Assembly (NCBI RefSeq): GCF_004114425.1
Contig: NZ_RDQF01000010.1
Coordinates: forward strand, 1 to 64,000
Source of the DNA: Bradyrhizobium vignae
GTDB taxonomy: Bacteria; Pseudomonadota; Alphaproteobacteria; Rhizobiales; Xanthobacteraceae
DNA: 64,000 nucleotides
Reading direction: 5' to 3'
How positions within the stretch are numbered: the first letter of the stretch is position 1; each line of letters starts with the position of its first letter. Made by a program: the position numbers and the translations under genes. Under the pieces are notes generated by a model. It worked only from the letters and a program-made list of their open reading frames with translations, was not told the DNA's origin and ran no database searches. Below, piece by piece: positions 8,750 to 17,600 of the stretch.

Positions 8750-9762
8750 ATGGTTACGGATCGACCGATCGTGGTGGCCGGCGCCGGCGCCATCGGCTGT
8801 TTCGTCGGCGGCATGCTGGCCGCGTCAGGCCGGCGTGTCGCGCTGCTGGTGCGGCCGCGGGTGAAGACCGAGATCGAGCGGTTCGGTCTGCGGCTGACCG
8901 ATTTCGACGGCTCCGAGAAGAGGCTTGGCGCGGGTCAGCTTGCGTTGTCCGAGGATCCTGCGATCTTCCACGGCGACGGCATCGTGCTGGTGACGGTGAA
9001 GAGCGCCGACACCGCCGCTGTCGCCGATCAGATCGCGCAGCATGCGCCGCAGGATGCGGTCGTCGTCTCACTCCAGAACGGCATCGGCAACGTCGCAGTG
9101 TTGCGCGAACGACTTGGCGACCATTTTAGGCGCGTGCTCGCCGGCATGGTGCCGTTCAACGTGGTCGCGATGGGCGAGGGCCGCTTCCACCGCTCGAGCT
9201 CCGGTGACATCCATGTCGGAGAAGACGAGGCGAACACCGCCGGGGCGCTTTCGGTGCCTGGCCTTAAGGTGCGTGCGAGAGGTGACATCACCGGCGTGCA
9301 ATGGGCAAGCTGATCATCAATCTGAACAACGCGCTCAGCGCGCTGTCCGACATGCCGCTCGCCGCACAACTGGCGAATCGCGAGTGGCGAAGATTGTTCG
9401 CCGACCAGATGGCGGAAGGGCTGGCTGCGCTGAAGGCCGACGGCATCGCGCCGGTTTCGTCGACGCCGATCCCGATGAAATGGTCTCCGGCATTGCTGCG
9501 GCTGCCAGACATGATCTTCGACGCGATCCTCGGGCGGACCATGAAGATCGATCCCGAGGCGCGCTCCTCGATGTGGCAGGATCTGAAGCAGGGCCGTAAA
9601 ACCGAGATCGACTATCTCCAGGGTGCGGTCATCGCGCTCGCCGAGCAAAACGGCGTGAACGTGCCGCTGATGCGCCGCATTGTTGCGCTGATCAAGGAAG
9701 CCGAGGCGGCCGGCAACGGCCCGCCGCGGCTGACGCCGCAGCAGATCCGCGGGTCGGCGTGA
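8750..9762 (+). pseudogene. 2-dehydropantoate 2-reductase-like gene, single-base frameshift
   Basis: The N-terminal half reads from ATG 8750 with the Rossmann motif VVAGAGAIGCFVGGMLA and continues to GDITGVQW, then meets a TGA at 9311. The C-terminal half (LIINLNNALSALSD ... MKIDPEARSSMWQDLKQGR) continues in the next frame to 9762. Adding one G to the TGGGC run near 9301-9304 would restore VQWGKLIINLNN and a continuous 337 aa ketopantoate-reductase-like protein. Either a recent loss-of-function mutation or a homopolymer sequencing error explains this. An intact relative lies at 41699-42673. Confidence 0.8.
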
Positions 9763-9780
9763 GTGCGAAGGAGCTACGCC

Positions 9781-9996
9781 ATGAAGCGTTGTCTGATGAT
9801 CGGGGTCGCGCTGGCCGCGCTCTGCGGCGCATCGACGCTCGCCCTTGCGAGGCCGCCGACGGTCGTGAACTCTCCGGGCTATGACAGGCGATTGCAGGAG
9901 AGCAGGTCGCAGTTGGGTGGTTCGCCGACGGTAATCGCGCCCGCGAATCCAACGGTGCCCACGTCCAAGCGCAGCAAGAAGAAGCATCCAAACTGA
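9781..9996 (+). CDS. Small secreted protein, unknown function
   Basis: 71 aa. ATG 9781 follows GAAGGAG and opens a typical signal peptide (MKRCLMIGVALAALCGASTL, predicted cleavage after LALA). The mature part is short, polar and basic, with PTVVNSPGYDRRLQESRSQL and a lysine-rich end KRSKKKHPN. I recognise no domain. It begins 18 bases after the frameshifted reductase gene and may share its transcript. Confidence 0.65.
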   Translation: MKRCLMIGVALAALCGASTLALARPPTVVNSPGYDRRLQESRSQLGGSPTVIAPANPTVPTSKRSKKKHPN

Positions 9997-10086
9997 AGCC
10001 TCACCCTCCGCCGTCGTCCCGGATCGGGGCTGACGCTTCTCGGGAGGACAGCGGAGTTTGCGGCCGCCGCGGAAAAGCCGAGAAGC

Positions 10087-10710
10087 TTACCCCTTTTTCG
10101 CGGGTTTGCTCGGCGTCGGGTTGAACAGCTTCTTCAGGTCGTTCAGGCTTTCCGATAGCCGCGGCCATTCGCAGCTGAACGAGCCCTTGGTGCAGGGCGC
10201 GCTCTTTGGTCTCGTGCCCACGGCCTGCTGAACCTTCGGCCGTTCGACCGGGATAGGCACGCGCTCGACTTCGGTCTGCAGCGCGACCTGCTGAAGCTGC
10301 CGCACCTGTTGCTCTTGCTGCTCGCGCTGTTGGCGCGCGGTGGCTTGGGCCGCTTCATTGCTGCGGCGCTGATTGGCGAGATACGCGGTGTAGGCTTCGT
10401 CGATCTTCTTCTGCTCCTCCGGCGTCGGATTGGGGCCGGCGATGTCGAAGGTGCGATCCTGGAGGAAGTCGTAATAGGAATAGCCGCCGCCCGGCTTGCG
10501 GCGGCCGGCAAACTTGGCGTTGCAATCGGCAAGCGCGGCTGTCTTCTCGGTCTTGGTTGCGGCCTTCTCGGCGGCGTCGGCGCATTCCTCGAAATCGACC
10601 GGCGCACGTTTCCACCATTGCGCCTCGGCATGCGCATGCATCAGCAGGTAAAACCCTGTTGCGGCAACGACAAGCAGCGCTGCACGATGCGATGTAACGA
10701 CGGCCGACAT
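10087..10710 (-). CDS. Hypothetical exported protein with Gln/Glu-rich coiled segment
   Basis: 207 aa. An N-terminal hydrophobic stretch (AALLVVAATGFYLLMHAHAEA) looks like a signal peptide or anchor. The mature region starts QWWKRAPVDFEECADAAEKA with two cysteines about 20 residues apart, then GGGYSYYDFLQDRTFDIAGP and a long heptad-like segment (ARQQREQQEQQVRQLQQVAL) likely to form a coiled coil. The tail is proline- and lysine-rich. No family function known to me. Confidence 0.7.
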   Translation of the reverse strand: MSAVVTSHRAALLVVAATGFYLLMHAHAEAQWWKRAPVDFEECADAAEKAATKTEKTAALADCNAKFAGRRKPGGGYSYYDFLQDRTFDIAGPNPTPEEQKKIDEAYTAYLANQRRSNEAAQATARQQREQQEQQVRQLQQVALQTEVERVPIPVERPKVQQAVGTRPKSAPCTKGSFSCEWPRLSESLNDLKKLFNPTPSKPAKKG

Positions 10711-10953
10711 TCTACGAGAGCATTCCCTATCAGACTCAACCCGAACTGAGTCGGGTCGGATTTTTGCCCCTTTATCGCCGCCTTGTCACCCATGGAACCC
10801 ACATGGAACCCGGGAATTTCATGGCCGGGATGCTGACATTTTGTGCTTGACGTGGCGTGGGAGTCACAGCGTCGCGCCGGCAGGCTGTTACACTTATGTT
10901 GCGAGCGCCTCACTCCCCGCGGCAACGCCAAGAACACGAAGTGGAAACGCCTG

Positions 10954-12471
10954 ATGCTGCTCCCCCTGTCCGATGTGCCGCGCTGGTACGCCGAGCGCAA
11001 ACCGCAAGGCACGATCGCTATCCGTCACGGGCAGGACACGTTGACATGGGACGAGCTCGAGCGTTGCGCCAATCGGCGCGCGCGGGCGTTCGCGGCCAAG
11101 GGCGTCAAGCCTGGCGATTTCGTCGCGATCGGTTTGCCCAACGGCAACTCGTTCTTCGAGACCTCCTTTGCGGTATGGAAGTGCGGGGCGACGCCGACCT
11201 CGCTGTCATGGCGGCTGCCGCGCGGCGAGGCCGCCGCCGTGCTCGACATCCTCAAGCCCGCGCTGGTGGTCGGCGGCGAGGCCGACTGGAATGCGCCGAA
11301 CCGCCTGCCTGCGGATTTCGTGCCGGAAGGTGTTTCGGACGAGCCGCTCAATCCGCCGGTGGCGCGCTACTGGAAGGCGATGACGTCAGGCGGCTCGACC
11401 GGCCGTCCCAAGGTGATCCTCGATCACCATCCGGCGGTGACCGACACCGTCGCGGCGCCGCCGCTCAACATTCCTTTCGGCGTCTCGCTGCTCAATCCCG
11501 GCCCGCTCTACCACAATGCGCCATTCATCGTGTCGCACTACGCGCTGTTCGCCGGCGGCAAGCTCACCGGCCTCACCAAATTCGATGCCGAGGAGACGCT
11601 GCGCCAGATCGAGCGTGAGCGCGTGCAATGGGTCAATTTCGTGCCGACCATGATGCACCGGATCTGGGCGCTGCCGGAGAGCGTGCGCAACTCGTACGAC
11701 CTATCGAGCCTGCAGACGGTCTTCCATATGGCGGCGCCGATGCCGCCGTGGCTGAAGGAGAACTGGATCGCCTGGCTCGGACCGGAGCGGATCTGGGAGC
11801 TCTATGGCGGCACCGAGCGCCAGGGCGCCTGCATCATATCAGGCACCGAGTGGCTGACGCACAAGGGCTCGGTCGGCAAGATCGGCGATATGGCGAAGCT
11901 TCGCATCATTGGCGAGGACGGCAACGATGTCGCGCCGGGCGAGACCGGCGAGATCTACTTCCTCAACAATGACGGCAAGGACGCCACTTATCACTATCTC
12001 GGGGCCGAGCCGAAACGCCGCGCCGATGGCTGGGAATCGCTCGGCGATATCGGCCGGCTGGATGCAGAAGGCTATCTCTATCTCGGCGACCGCCTCGCCG
12101 ACATGGTGCTGCGCGGCGGCGCCAACATCTATCCGGCCGAGGTCGAGGCTGCCGTCTCCGCCTGTCCCGGCGTGCGCTCCTGCGTGGTGGTCGGCTTGCC
12201 CGATCCGGAATTGGGCCAGCGCGTGCATGCGATCATCGAGCCGGAGCCCGATGCCGACGGCCAGGCCATTGCTGATGGAATGGCAGATTTCCTCAAGGAC
12301 CGGCTCAGCCGCTACAAGCACCCTGAAAGCTTCGAATTCGTCAGCGCCCCGCCGCGCGATGATTCCGGAAAAGTTCGCCGCACGCTGTTGCGCGATGAGC
12401 GCGCAGCATGGATGAAGGAAGGGCGCGCTTTCCGGATTTTACCGGCGAAGGCGCGGGCGCACGCCGAATGA
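10954..12471 (+). CDS. AMP-dependent acyl-CoA synthetase/ligase
   Basis: 505 aa member of the ANL superfamily, activating a carboxylic acid to acyl-AMP and then acyl-CoA. Motifs: P-loop TSGGSTGRPKVIL (about residues 141-153), ELYGGTERQG (A5), GWESLGDIGRLDAEGYLYL (A7), and the C-terminal hinge and lysine region DDSGKVRRTLLRDE. ATG 10954 is preferred because a longer upstream frame has no protein-like content. It overlaps no neighbour but is followed at 21 bases by an RraA-type gene, then a cupin and a solute receptor, so it probably starts an uptake-and-activation operon. Bile-acid-CoA-ligase-like proteins are the closest kind I recall; substrate unknown. Confidence 0.85.
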   Translation: MLLPLSDVPRWYAERKPQGTIAIRHGQDTLTWDELERCANRRARAFAAKGVKPGDFVAIGLPNGNSFFETSFAVWKCGATPTSLSWRLPRGEAAAVLDILKPALVVGGEADWNAPNRLPADFVPEGVSDEPLNPPVARYWKAMTSGGSTGRPKVILDHHPAVTDTVAAPPLNIPFGVSLLNPGPLYHNAPFIVSHYALFAGGKLTGLTKFDAEETLRQIERERVQWVNFVPTMMHRIWALPESVRNSYDLSSLQTVFHMAAPMPPWLKENWIAWLGPERIWELYGGTERQGACIISGTEWLTHKGSVGKIGDMAKLRIIGEDGNDVAPGETGEIYFLNNDGKDATYHYLGAEPKRRADGWESLGDIGRLDAEGYLYLGDRLADMVLRGGANIYPAEVEAAVSACPGVRSCVVVGLPDPELGQRVHAIIEPEPDADGQAIADGMADFLKDRLSRYKHPESFEFVSAPPRDDSGKVRRTLLRDERAAWMKEGRAFRILPAKARAHAE

Positions 12472-12492
12472 GACAAACACGGAAGGATTGAC

Positions 12493-13131
12493 ATGACGAT
12501 CACCATCGCAGCGAGCAGCGTGCCGAAGCCGCCGGCCGATATCATCGAAGGTTTCAGGCACGCGCCGACCTCGGTGATCTCGGACAATCTCGCCCGGCTG
12601 CCGGGCGCAGTGGGGCTAAGGCCCTATCACCGCGGCGGCAAGCTGGTGGGGACGGCCTTCACCGTGCGCACCCGTCCCGGCGACAATCTCGCCATTCACC
12701 GTGCGCTCGAACTGGTCGGGCCCGGCGACGTCATCGTGGTCGATGGCGGCGGCGACGAGACGCGCGCGCTGGTCGGCGAGATCATGAAGAACATCGCGCA
12801 ATGGCGCAAAGCCGAAGGCTACGTCATCGACGGCGCGATCCGCGATGTCGCGGCCTTCGCAGCGGACGACTTCCCCTGCTATGCGCGCGCGGTGATCCAT
12901 CGCGGCCCCTACAAGAACGGTCCCGGCGAGATCAACGTGCCTGTCACGGTCGGCGGCAGCGTCATTTCGCCCGGCGACATCGTGGTCGGCGACGAGGACG
13001 GCGTGGTGTCGTTTCCGGCCGCCGGTGCTGCCGCGCTGCTGGACGCGGTGCGCGCCCAGGTCGCGCGCGAGGAGGAGACCATGAAGGCGATCCGCGAGGG
13101 CCGCTACCAGGGCTCCTATGGCAAAGCTTGA
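12493..13131 (+). CDS. RraA family protein (4-hydroxy-4-methyl-2-oxoglutarate aldolase-like)
   Basis: 212 aa. The RraA-like fold is shown by TSVISDNLARLPGAVGLRPY at the N-terminus, GDVIVVDGGGDETRALVGEI around residues 75-94 and GYVIDGAIRDVAAF (conserved GxxxDGxxRD, Arg/Asp at the metal/pyruvate site). The C-terminus has GDIVVGDEDGVVSFP. In catabolic operons such proteins are usually class II pyruvate aldolases or decarboxylases rather than RNase E regulators. Position between a CoA ligase and a cupin favours the catabolic role. Confidence 0.83.
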   Translation: MTITIAASSVPKPPADIIEGFRHAPTSVISDNLARLPGAVGLRPYHRGGKLVGTAFTVRTRPGDNLAIHRALELVGPGDVIVVDGGGDETRALVGEIMKNIAQWRKAEGYVIDGAIRDVAAFAADDFPCYARAVIHRGPYKNGPGEINVPVTVGGSVISPGDIVVGDEDGVVSFPAAGAAALLDAVRAQVAREEETMKAIREGRYQGSYGKA

Positions 13132-13157
13132 TCGCAGAAGAACGAGGGGAGGATGAC

Positions 13158-13529
13158 GTGAGCCAGAAGGACGAATTCCACAACATCGACAATCCCGGCG
13201 ACGGGCTGTTTCGCGAGCTTGCAGCCGGAGTGACCACGCGCATCTTCTCCGGCGAGCAGGCGATGCTGTCGGTGGTGACGCTGGCGCCGCATGCGCAAGG
13301 CGCGCTGCATCATCACCCCGAGGAGCAATGGGGCGTGCTGCTCGACGGCTCGGCGATCCGCGTTCAGGGCGATGAGGAAGTCCCGGTGAAGAAGGGCGAT
13401 TTCTGGCGCACGCCCGGCAACGTGCCGCACACCATGCGGGCCGGCCCCGACGGCGCCCGCGTGCTGGACATCTTCAGCCCGCCGCGGCCAGAATACAAAA
13501 AAGCAGGGACGGGCTTCGGCACGACCTAA
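13158..13529 (+). CDS. Cupin domain-containing protein
   Basis: 123 aa from a GTG start at 13158, chosen because GAGGGGAGGA precedes it and the protein (VSQKDEFHNIDNPGDGLFRE) starts there naturally; the open frame upstream is a shadow of the RraA gene. Cupin motif 1 is GALHHHPEEQWGVLLDG (His, His, Glu metal ligands) and motif 2 is TPGNVPHTMRAGPDGARVLD. Single-domain cupins of this size act as small dioxygenases, isomerases or sugar/acid binders. It lies in the ligase-RraA-receptor run. Confidence 0.78.
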   Translation: MSQKDEFHNIDNPGDGLFRELAAGVTTRIFSGEQAMLSVVTLAPHAQGALHHHPEEQWGVLLDGSAIRVQGDEEVPVKKGDFWRTPGNVPHTMRAGPDGARVLDIFSPPRPEYKKAGTGFGTT

Positions 13530-13630
13530 AGCATGATCCGGAAAAGTGCGAAGCGGTTTTCCGGAAAGATCATGCGTAAACAACAAGCTAAAGCGCGATG
13601 ACGATTCATCCAAATCTCATCGCGCTTTAG
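13530..13630. repeat. Composite double-hairpin repeat, family C copy 1
   Basis: Two adjacent palindromes: GCATGATCCGGAAAAGTG ... TTTTCCGGAAAGATCATGC, a short spacer, then TAAAGCGCGATG ... CATCGCGCTTTA. The same composite in reverse orientation lies at 51661-51763. It separates the cupin gene from the solute-receptor gene. Confidence 0.85.
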
Positions 13631-13671
13631 CGCTCAAAAGTAGAAAAGCGCGAAACAAAAGGGAGGGGACC

Positions 13672-14628
13672 ATGACGATCACACGGCGGGCCCTGCTGGC
13701 CGCGCCCGCCATCCTCGCGATGGCACCGGCAAGCGCGCAAGCCTCGAAAATCACGCTGGTCGTGCCGTTCCCGCCGGGCGGCTCGACCGATGCCATGGCG
13801 CGGCTGCTGCAGAGCAACCTGCAGACAAAGCTCAACCGTATCGTCGTGGTCGAGAACAAGTCGGGCGCCGCCGGCGCGCTCGGCGCAGCGCAGGTCGCCA
13901 AGAGCCCGGCGGATGGTGCGACGTTCCTGGTGACGTTCGATTCGCATGCGGTGATCCCGTCGATCCTCGACAAGCCGCCCGTCGATGTCGAGCGCGAGCT
14001 GATGCCGGTGTTGCTGATCGGCACCGCGCCCTACGTGATCGCGGCCGGCGCCGGCCGTCCCTACAAGAGTTTTGCCGACGTGGTGGCCGCCTGCAAGACG
14101 ACGCCCGGCGCGGTGAAATACGCCTCCGTCGGCATCGGCACGCTCGGCCATCTCGCCATGACCGTGCTCGGCAGCAAGGCCGGCGTCGACATCATGCACG
14201 TGCCCTATCGCGGCGGCGGCCCGGCCATGAACGACGTGCTCGGCGGCCATGTCGATCTGATTGCGGGATCGGCGGCGCTGGTCGCAGCCCAGCTCGGCAC
14301 CAACATGCTGCGCCCGATCCTGCAGCTCGGCCGCGAGCGGCTGCAGGCCCTGCCGGATACGCCGACCGCGATCGAGGCCGGCTTTCCCGATTTCGAGACG
14401 CTGGCCTGGTGGGGCATCTTCGCGCCCGCGGGCACGCCGCCCGACATCGTCTTGGCCATGGCGACCGCGTCCCGGGAGATCCTGAGCGAGCCCGCGACTG
14501 CCGCCCAGCTCAAGGAGACCCAGCACATGACGCTGCTGCTCCAGGACGGCCCCGCCTTCAAGACCTTCTTCGACAAGCAGGTCGCCTATTGGGGCAAGGT
14601 GGTCAAGGACAACAACATCAGGGCGTAA
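13672..14628 (+). CDS. Bug-family tripartite tricarboxylate transporter substrate-binding protein
   Basis: 318 aa periplasmic receptor of the TctC/Bug family. Signal peptide MTITRRALLAAPAILAMAPA with a twin-arginine-like start is followed by ITLVVPFPPGGSTDAMAR, the family hallmark, then VVVENKSGAAGALGAAQVAK and VPYRGGGPAMNDVLGGHVDL. GGGAGGGGAC precedes the ATG. No TctA/TctB membrane genes are nearby, common for this receptor family in alphaproteobacteria. It presumably binds the carboxylate activated by the upstream CoA ligase, which is inference from position. Confidence 0.87.
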   Translation: MTITRRALLAAPAILAMAPASAQASKITLVVPFPPGGSTDAMARLLQSNLQTKLNRIVVVENKSGAAGALGAAQVAKSPADGATFLVTFDSHAVIPSILDKPPVDVERELMPVLLIGTAPYVIAAGAGRPYKSFADVVAACKTTPGAVKYASVGIGTLGHLAMTVLGSKAGVDIMHVPYRGGGPAMNDVLGGHVDLIAGSAALVAAQLGTNMLRPILQLGRERLQALPDTPTAIEAGFPDFETLAWWGIFAPAGTPPDIVLAMATASREILSEPATAAQLKETQHMTLLLQDGPAFKTFFDKQVAYWGKVVKDNNIRA

Positions 14629-14638
14629 GAGGCCTCAG

Positions 14639-14658
14639 CCCGGGATTGCCATCCCGGG
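14639..14658 (+). terminator. Hairpin after the receptor gene
   Basis: A perfect 8-bp stem, CCCGGGAT-TGCC-ATCCCGGG, starts 11 bases after the receptor stop codon. There is no U-run, so it is either a weak intrinsic terminator or a 3'-end stabilising hairpin. Confidence 0.5.
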
Positions 14659-14692
14659 TCCGGTGGCAGGTCCGGTGCGCTCGCGCTGAGCG

Positions 14693-14986
14693 TCAGAGCA
14701 TCTTGCCAACGATCTTCGTCATATCCGCTGCCGAAAACGCGCGCAGCGTTTCGGTGCGGACATTGCCGAGTGCGCTGAGACTAAGGCTGAGCGACATCGC
14801 TGCAGCCTCATCTGGAGCCTCGAGAACGGTCACAACGTCATATCGTCCCTGCGTCCAGACGATCTCTTTCACAGTCACGCCGAACGTTTTGGCCATCTCC
14901 TTGAAGGCTTCGGCCCGCTTCGGCGAGTCCTTGACGTTGCGGACTCCCTGATCCGTGAAGTTGCCTAGCACAACATAGGTTACCAT
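14693..14986 (-). CDS. GYD domain-containing protein
   Basis: 97 aa, the usual size of the GYD family (ferredoxin-like dimeric alpha-beta fold). The name-giving motif appears as WTQGRYDVVTVLEAPDE at about residues 44-60, and the N-terminus MVTYVVLGNFTDQGVRNVKD is typical. Its biochemical role is unknown. It is monocistronic and convergent with the receptor gene. Confidence 0.82.
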   Translation of the reverse strand: MVTYVVLGNFTDQGVRNVKDSPKRAEAFKEMAKTFGVTVKEIVWTQGRYDVVTVLEAPDEAAAMSLSLSLSALGNVRTETLRAFSAADMTKIVGKML

Positions 14987-15092
14987 GGTCGTCCTCCCTG
15001 GTTAGAACTTGAGGAAACCGCGCCGAGCTTGCCACGGCGGCTGAGACGGCGCCACTTGCGCGTTGGAACGTCAGCAGATGCGACTTATTCGG

Positions 15093-15446
15093 TCAGGACA
15101 ACGGCCGAGCGAAACTGAGCTCATGGCCGTCGGGGTCGGTGAGATGGAAGTAGCGCTCACCCCATTCGGCATCGCGCGGCGTGGTGGACGGCGGCCACCC
15201 GGCGGCACGCGCCTGTGCGTAGGTCTCGTCGACATCGGCCACGTAGAAGATGACCCGGCCCCACCAGGACCAGCGCTTGTCTTCCGGCTGCGCAGTCAGG
15301 TTGAGATAGCCGGTGCCGGCGCGAAAGCTCGTGAATGCGGCGGCTTCACCGCCATACAGCAGCTCGAATCCGAGCGAGCGATAGAAATGCACGGCACGCG
15401 CCATGTCGTGGGTGCCGAGCGTGATGGCGCTGATGCTCTCGATCAT
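15093..15446 (-). CDS. VOC family protein (glyoxalase-like)
   Basis: 117 aa single-domain VOC protein. ATG 15446 gives MIESISAITLGTHDMARAVH, where a conserved His of the first beta strand is visible; a longer frame upstream is not protein-like. FYRSLGFELLYGGEAAAFTS and YFHLTDPDGHELSFARPL (second metal-ligand region, DPDGHELSF) complete the fold. Likely a dimeric metal enzyme or binding protein; substrate unknown. It ends the core region before the tRNA. Confidence 0.8.
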   Translation of the reverse strand: MIESISAITLGTHDMARAVHFYRSLGFELLYGGEAAAFTSFRAGTGYLNLTAQPEDKRWSWWGRVIFYVADVDETYAQARAAGWPPSTTPRDAEWGERYFHLTDPDGHELSFARPLS

Positions 15447-15588
15447 GTGGGCTGCTCCGCCAAGAGGGATCTCGGCGCATTGTACGGCCGCCTTGCTCAG
15501 CTTGCAGATGATCTGGCCCGCCTTGCGGCTGGCGAACCGCATCCTGCTCTGCTATGAGGAGGCCGAACCCGCAGCTATCGGGTTCCGC

Positions 15589-15665
<77 letters not shown>

Positions 15666-16128
15666 GCCTCCGACCGCAAGAAACCCTATAAGCAAAGGGA
15701 TTTGTGCTTCGTACGCGCTCCGTTCCGGTGAAAAACTCGCGCCAAAACGATATTACCGTCGATTACGCTCAGTACCATTGATTTCAACGGGTTACGCCCC
15801 AGTACCGTCTGTTCCGTGCAACACGGATGCAACACGGACGAGGTGTCGTGTTCGTAATTCGTTTCCTTTCCAATAGACAATTCGAAGCTCGTTTTCTGGA
15901 CATTCCAGTCCGACAAATGGCCTGTGTTGGAATGAGATCGGAGGCGGCTTCGAGACTTCCGCACGAGCTGTAGCATGACCCCGCCGAGGGTGCCGCCGAC
16001 GAAGCGCGCGCGGTGGCGATTCGGCTACTCGAAACTCGGCGCGGCTTCGCAGAGCGGAGTTGCTGTCTTTGGGGAAATGTCTGCTAAGTTGTGCCGACAG
16101 CCCTCACATCGAACGATTGGCTTCCGAT
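15666..16128. other. Island left end without a recognisable gene
   Basis: Over 460 bases follow the tRNA with no convincing coding frame on either strand. It contains a short tandem GCAACACGGAT/GCAACACGGAC and no protein-like open frame. An integrase gene would be expected here in a complete island; none is seen. Confidence 0.5.
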
Positions 16129-16581
16129 ATGGAATTGGACGCAAAGCCGCCCGTCGAAGGCACAAATTTTCGATTCACGATCTCGGGCGGTATCGGCACC
16201 ACCCGCATCACTGTGCAAAGTGAACGGAAAAATGCTGCACGACGGCGATTGCCCCGATCCGCCTTGTCACGCGGAGATGCGCATACCCGCTGTCGTGGGG
16301 AACCGAATTGGTGGTGATCGCCAAGGACTCTCACCAAGCTGGATCTAGACCGCAAGCTGAAGACGAGGACGGCAACGGAAACGCAGCCGATACGGCCGAG
16401 CATTCTGGACTTCATCGCTAATTACCGCGATCTGCAGGATCTCGACAAAGCGTCTCCGCGAGATCTTTATGTGACGATCAAGGCCATGCGCATCAAGAAG
16501 AAAAGTCCAGAAGCGGCCACCCCCGGCGGTGCTCCCAAGGCCGGCAGCGAGGCGCCAAACGGTTCCGACTTCGACGACTGA
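16129..16581 (+). pseudogene. Decayed unknown gene with several frameshifts
   Basis: Three protein-like segments lie in successive frames. From ATG 16129: MELDAKPPVEGTNFRFTISG, ending in GIGTTRITVQ. Then NGKMLHDGDCPDPPCHAEMR to IPAVVG. Then LVVIAKDS and, in the last frame, LDFIANYRDLQDLDKASPRD to FDD-stop at 16581. Removing one A near 16219-16223 and one near 16301 would join the first pieces, and a third shift near 16325 the last. I do not recognise the family. The middle part looks like a beta-rich domain; the end is helical with a low-complexity tail. Confidence 0.45.
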
Positions 16582-16744
16582 TGCTTGGCCCTCCAATCGA
16601 TATGTTGTGCCCGCTGTGAGGGTTGCAGACGCTTAAGTCCGCGAGGCCATAGCAGCCTCACTCGTCTTCGGCATGGGTTAATTTCAGACAATCGCCACAA
16701 AGTTAACCGACACGCGCCTTACAGTCAGTCTCCACAAGACCGCC

Positions 16745-17569
16745 ATGTCCCAGTATTCACTCGATGTATTGCGTCAACGCTATGTCGTCGAGAAAAGACC
16801 GCTCGAGACCAGCGTGGAGCAGATCTTACGGGCCGACGGCCGCGCGGGAGCGCGTGCCATCTTGGCTGCAATCGATAAACGCCGCTTCGAAAATAGGTCC
16901 GAAGGCCAACGCCTCCGCAAGATGCTCCGCTTCGAGACCTCTCTCTGGGAGAGCGGCCATCATGCCGTGGCAGGCGTGGATGAGGCCGGAATGAGCCCTC
17001 TCGCCGGGCCGGTCTCCGCCGGTGCCGTGATCCTGAAACCTGGCACGCGGATAGTCGGGATCGACGACTCGAAAAAACTCGACGCCGCGGCTCGCGAAGA
17101 ACTCGCGAAGGAGATCAAGGAAAAAGCAGTGAGTTGGTCTGTAGCGTTCGTCGAGGTCGAGGAGATCGACGCGATCAATATCTATTGGGCAGGCATCCAG
17201 GCTATGCAGCGTGCCGTCCAGGGGCTGGGCTTGACGCCGCAGCACTTGCTGATCGATGCGAAGCGGTTGAAGCAAATCGACATCCCGCAGCAGGCCATCA
17301 TCAAAGGCGATGCCAAGTCAGCCAGCATCGCCGCCGCCTCAATCCTCGCGAAAGTCGAGCGCGACACCGTCATGCGAGCGGTCGACGTGCGTCACCCCGG
17401 CTACGGATTCGCGGACCACAAGGGTTACCCGGTGCCGGCTCATTATGAGGCGCTCGCCAGGCTTGGTGCATGCGCAGCTCACCGGAGGTCGTTCGGACCC
17501 GTCCGCAAGGCTCTCGGGCTACCGCCCCTGCCGCCCTGGCCTTCGGCATCCGAGCGATCCGTCGGCTGA
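16745..17569 (+). CDS. rnhB: Ribonuclease HII family protein with altered GRG motif
   Basis: 274 aa. The catalytic carboxylates of RNase H2 are present: D79-E80 in AGVDEAGMSPLAGPV, D171 in LLIDAKRL and D189 in IKGDAKSASIAAASILAK, plus GYGFADHKGYPVPAHY. About 75 extra N-terminal residues (VEQILRADGRAGARAILAAI...) resemble the N-terminal domain of Bacillus-type RNase HII rather than the short proteobacterial form. The GRG motif that normally follows DE(A/V) and senses the ribonucleotide 2'-OH reads G82-M83-S84. It probably still cleaves RNA in duplexes but with changed junction preference; that is inference. It is encoded tail-to-tail with a DNA ligase inside the island. Confidence 0.85.
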   Translation: MSQYSLDVLRQRYVVEKRPLETSVEQILRADGRAGARAILAAIDKRRFENRSEGQRLRKMLRFETSLWESGHHAVAGVDEAGMSPLAGPVSAGAVILKPGTRIVGIDDSKKLDAAAREELAKEIKEKAVSWSVAFVEVEEIDAINIYWAGIQAMQRAVQGLGLTPQHLLIDAKRLKQIDIPQQAIIKGDAKSASIAAASILAKVERDTVMRAVDVRHPGYGFADHKGYPVPAHYEALARLGACAAHRRSFGPVRKALGLPPLPPWPSASERSVG

Positions 17570-17600
17570 ACTCTAAGTCGTACGCTTCGTCTGAAGGGCA

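Noticed and set aside
10733..10765. Hairpin followed by a T-run as a terminator
   Set aside because: ACCCGA/TCGGGT with TTTTT looks terminator-like on the plus strand, but no plus-strand gene ends before it; it lies in the leader between divergent genes, so its role is unclear.
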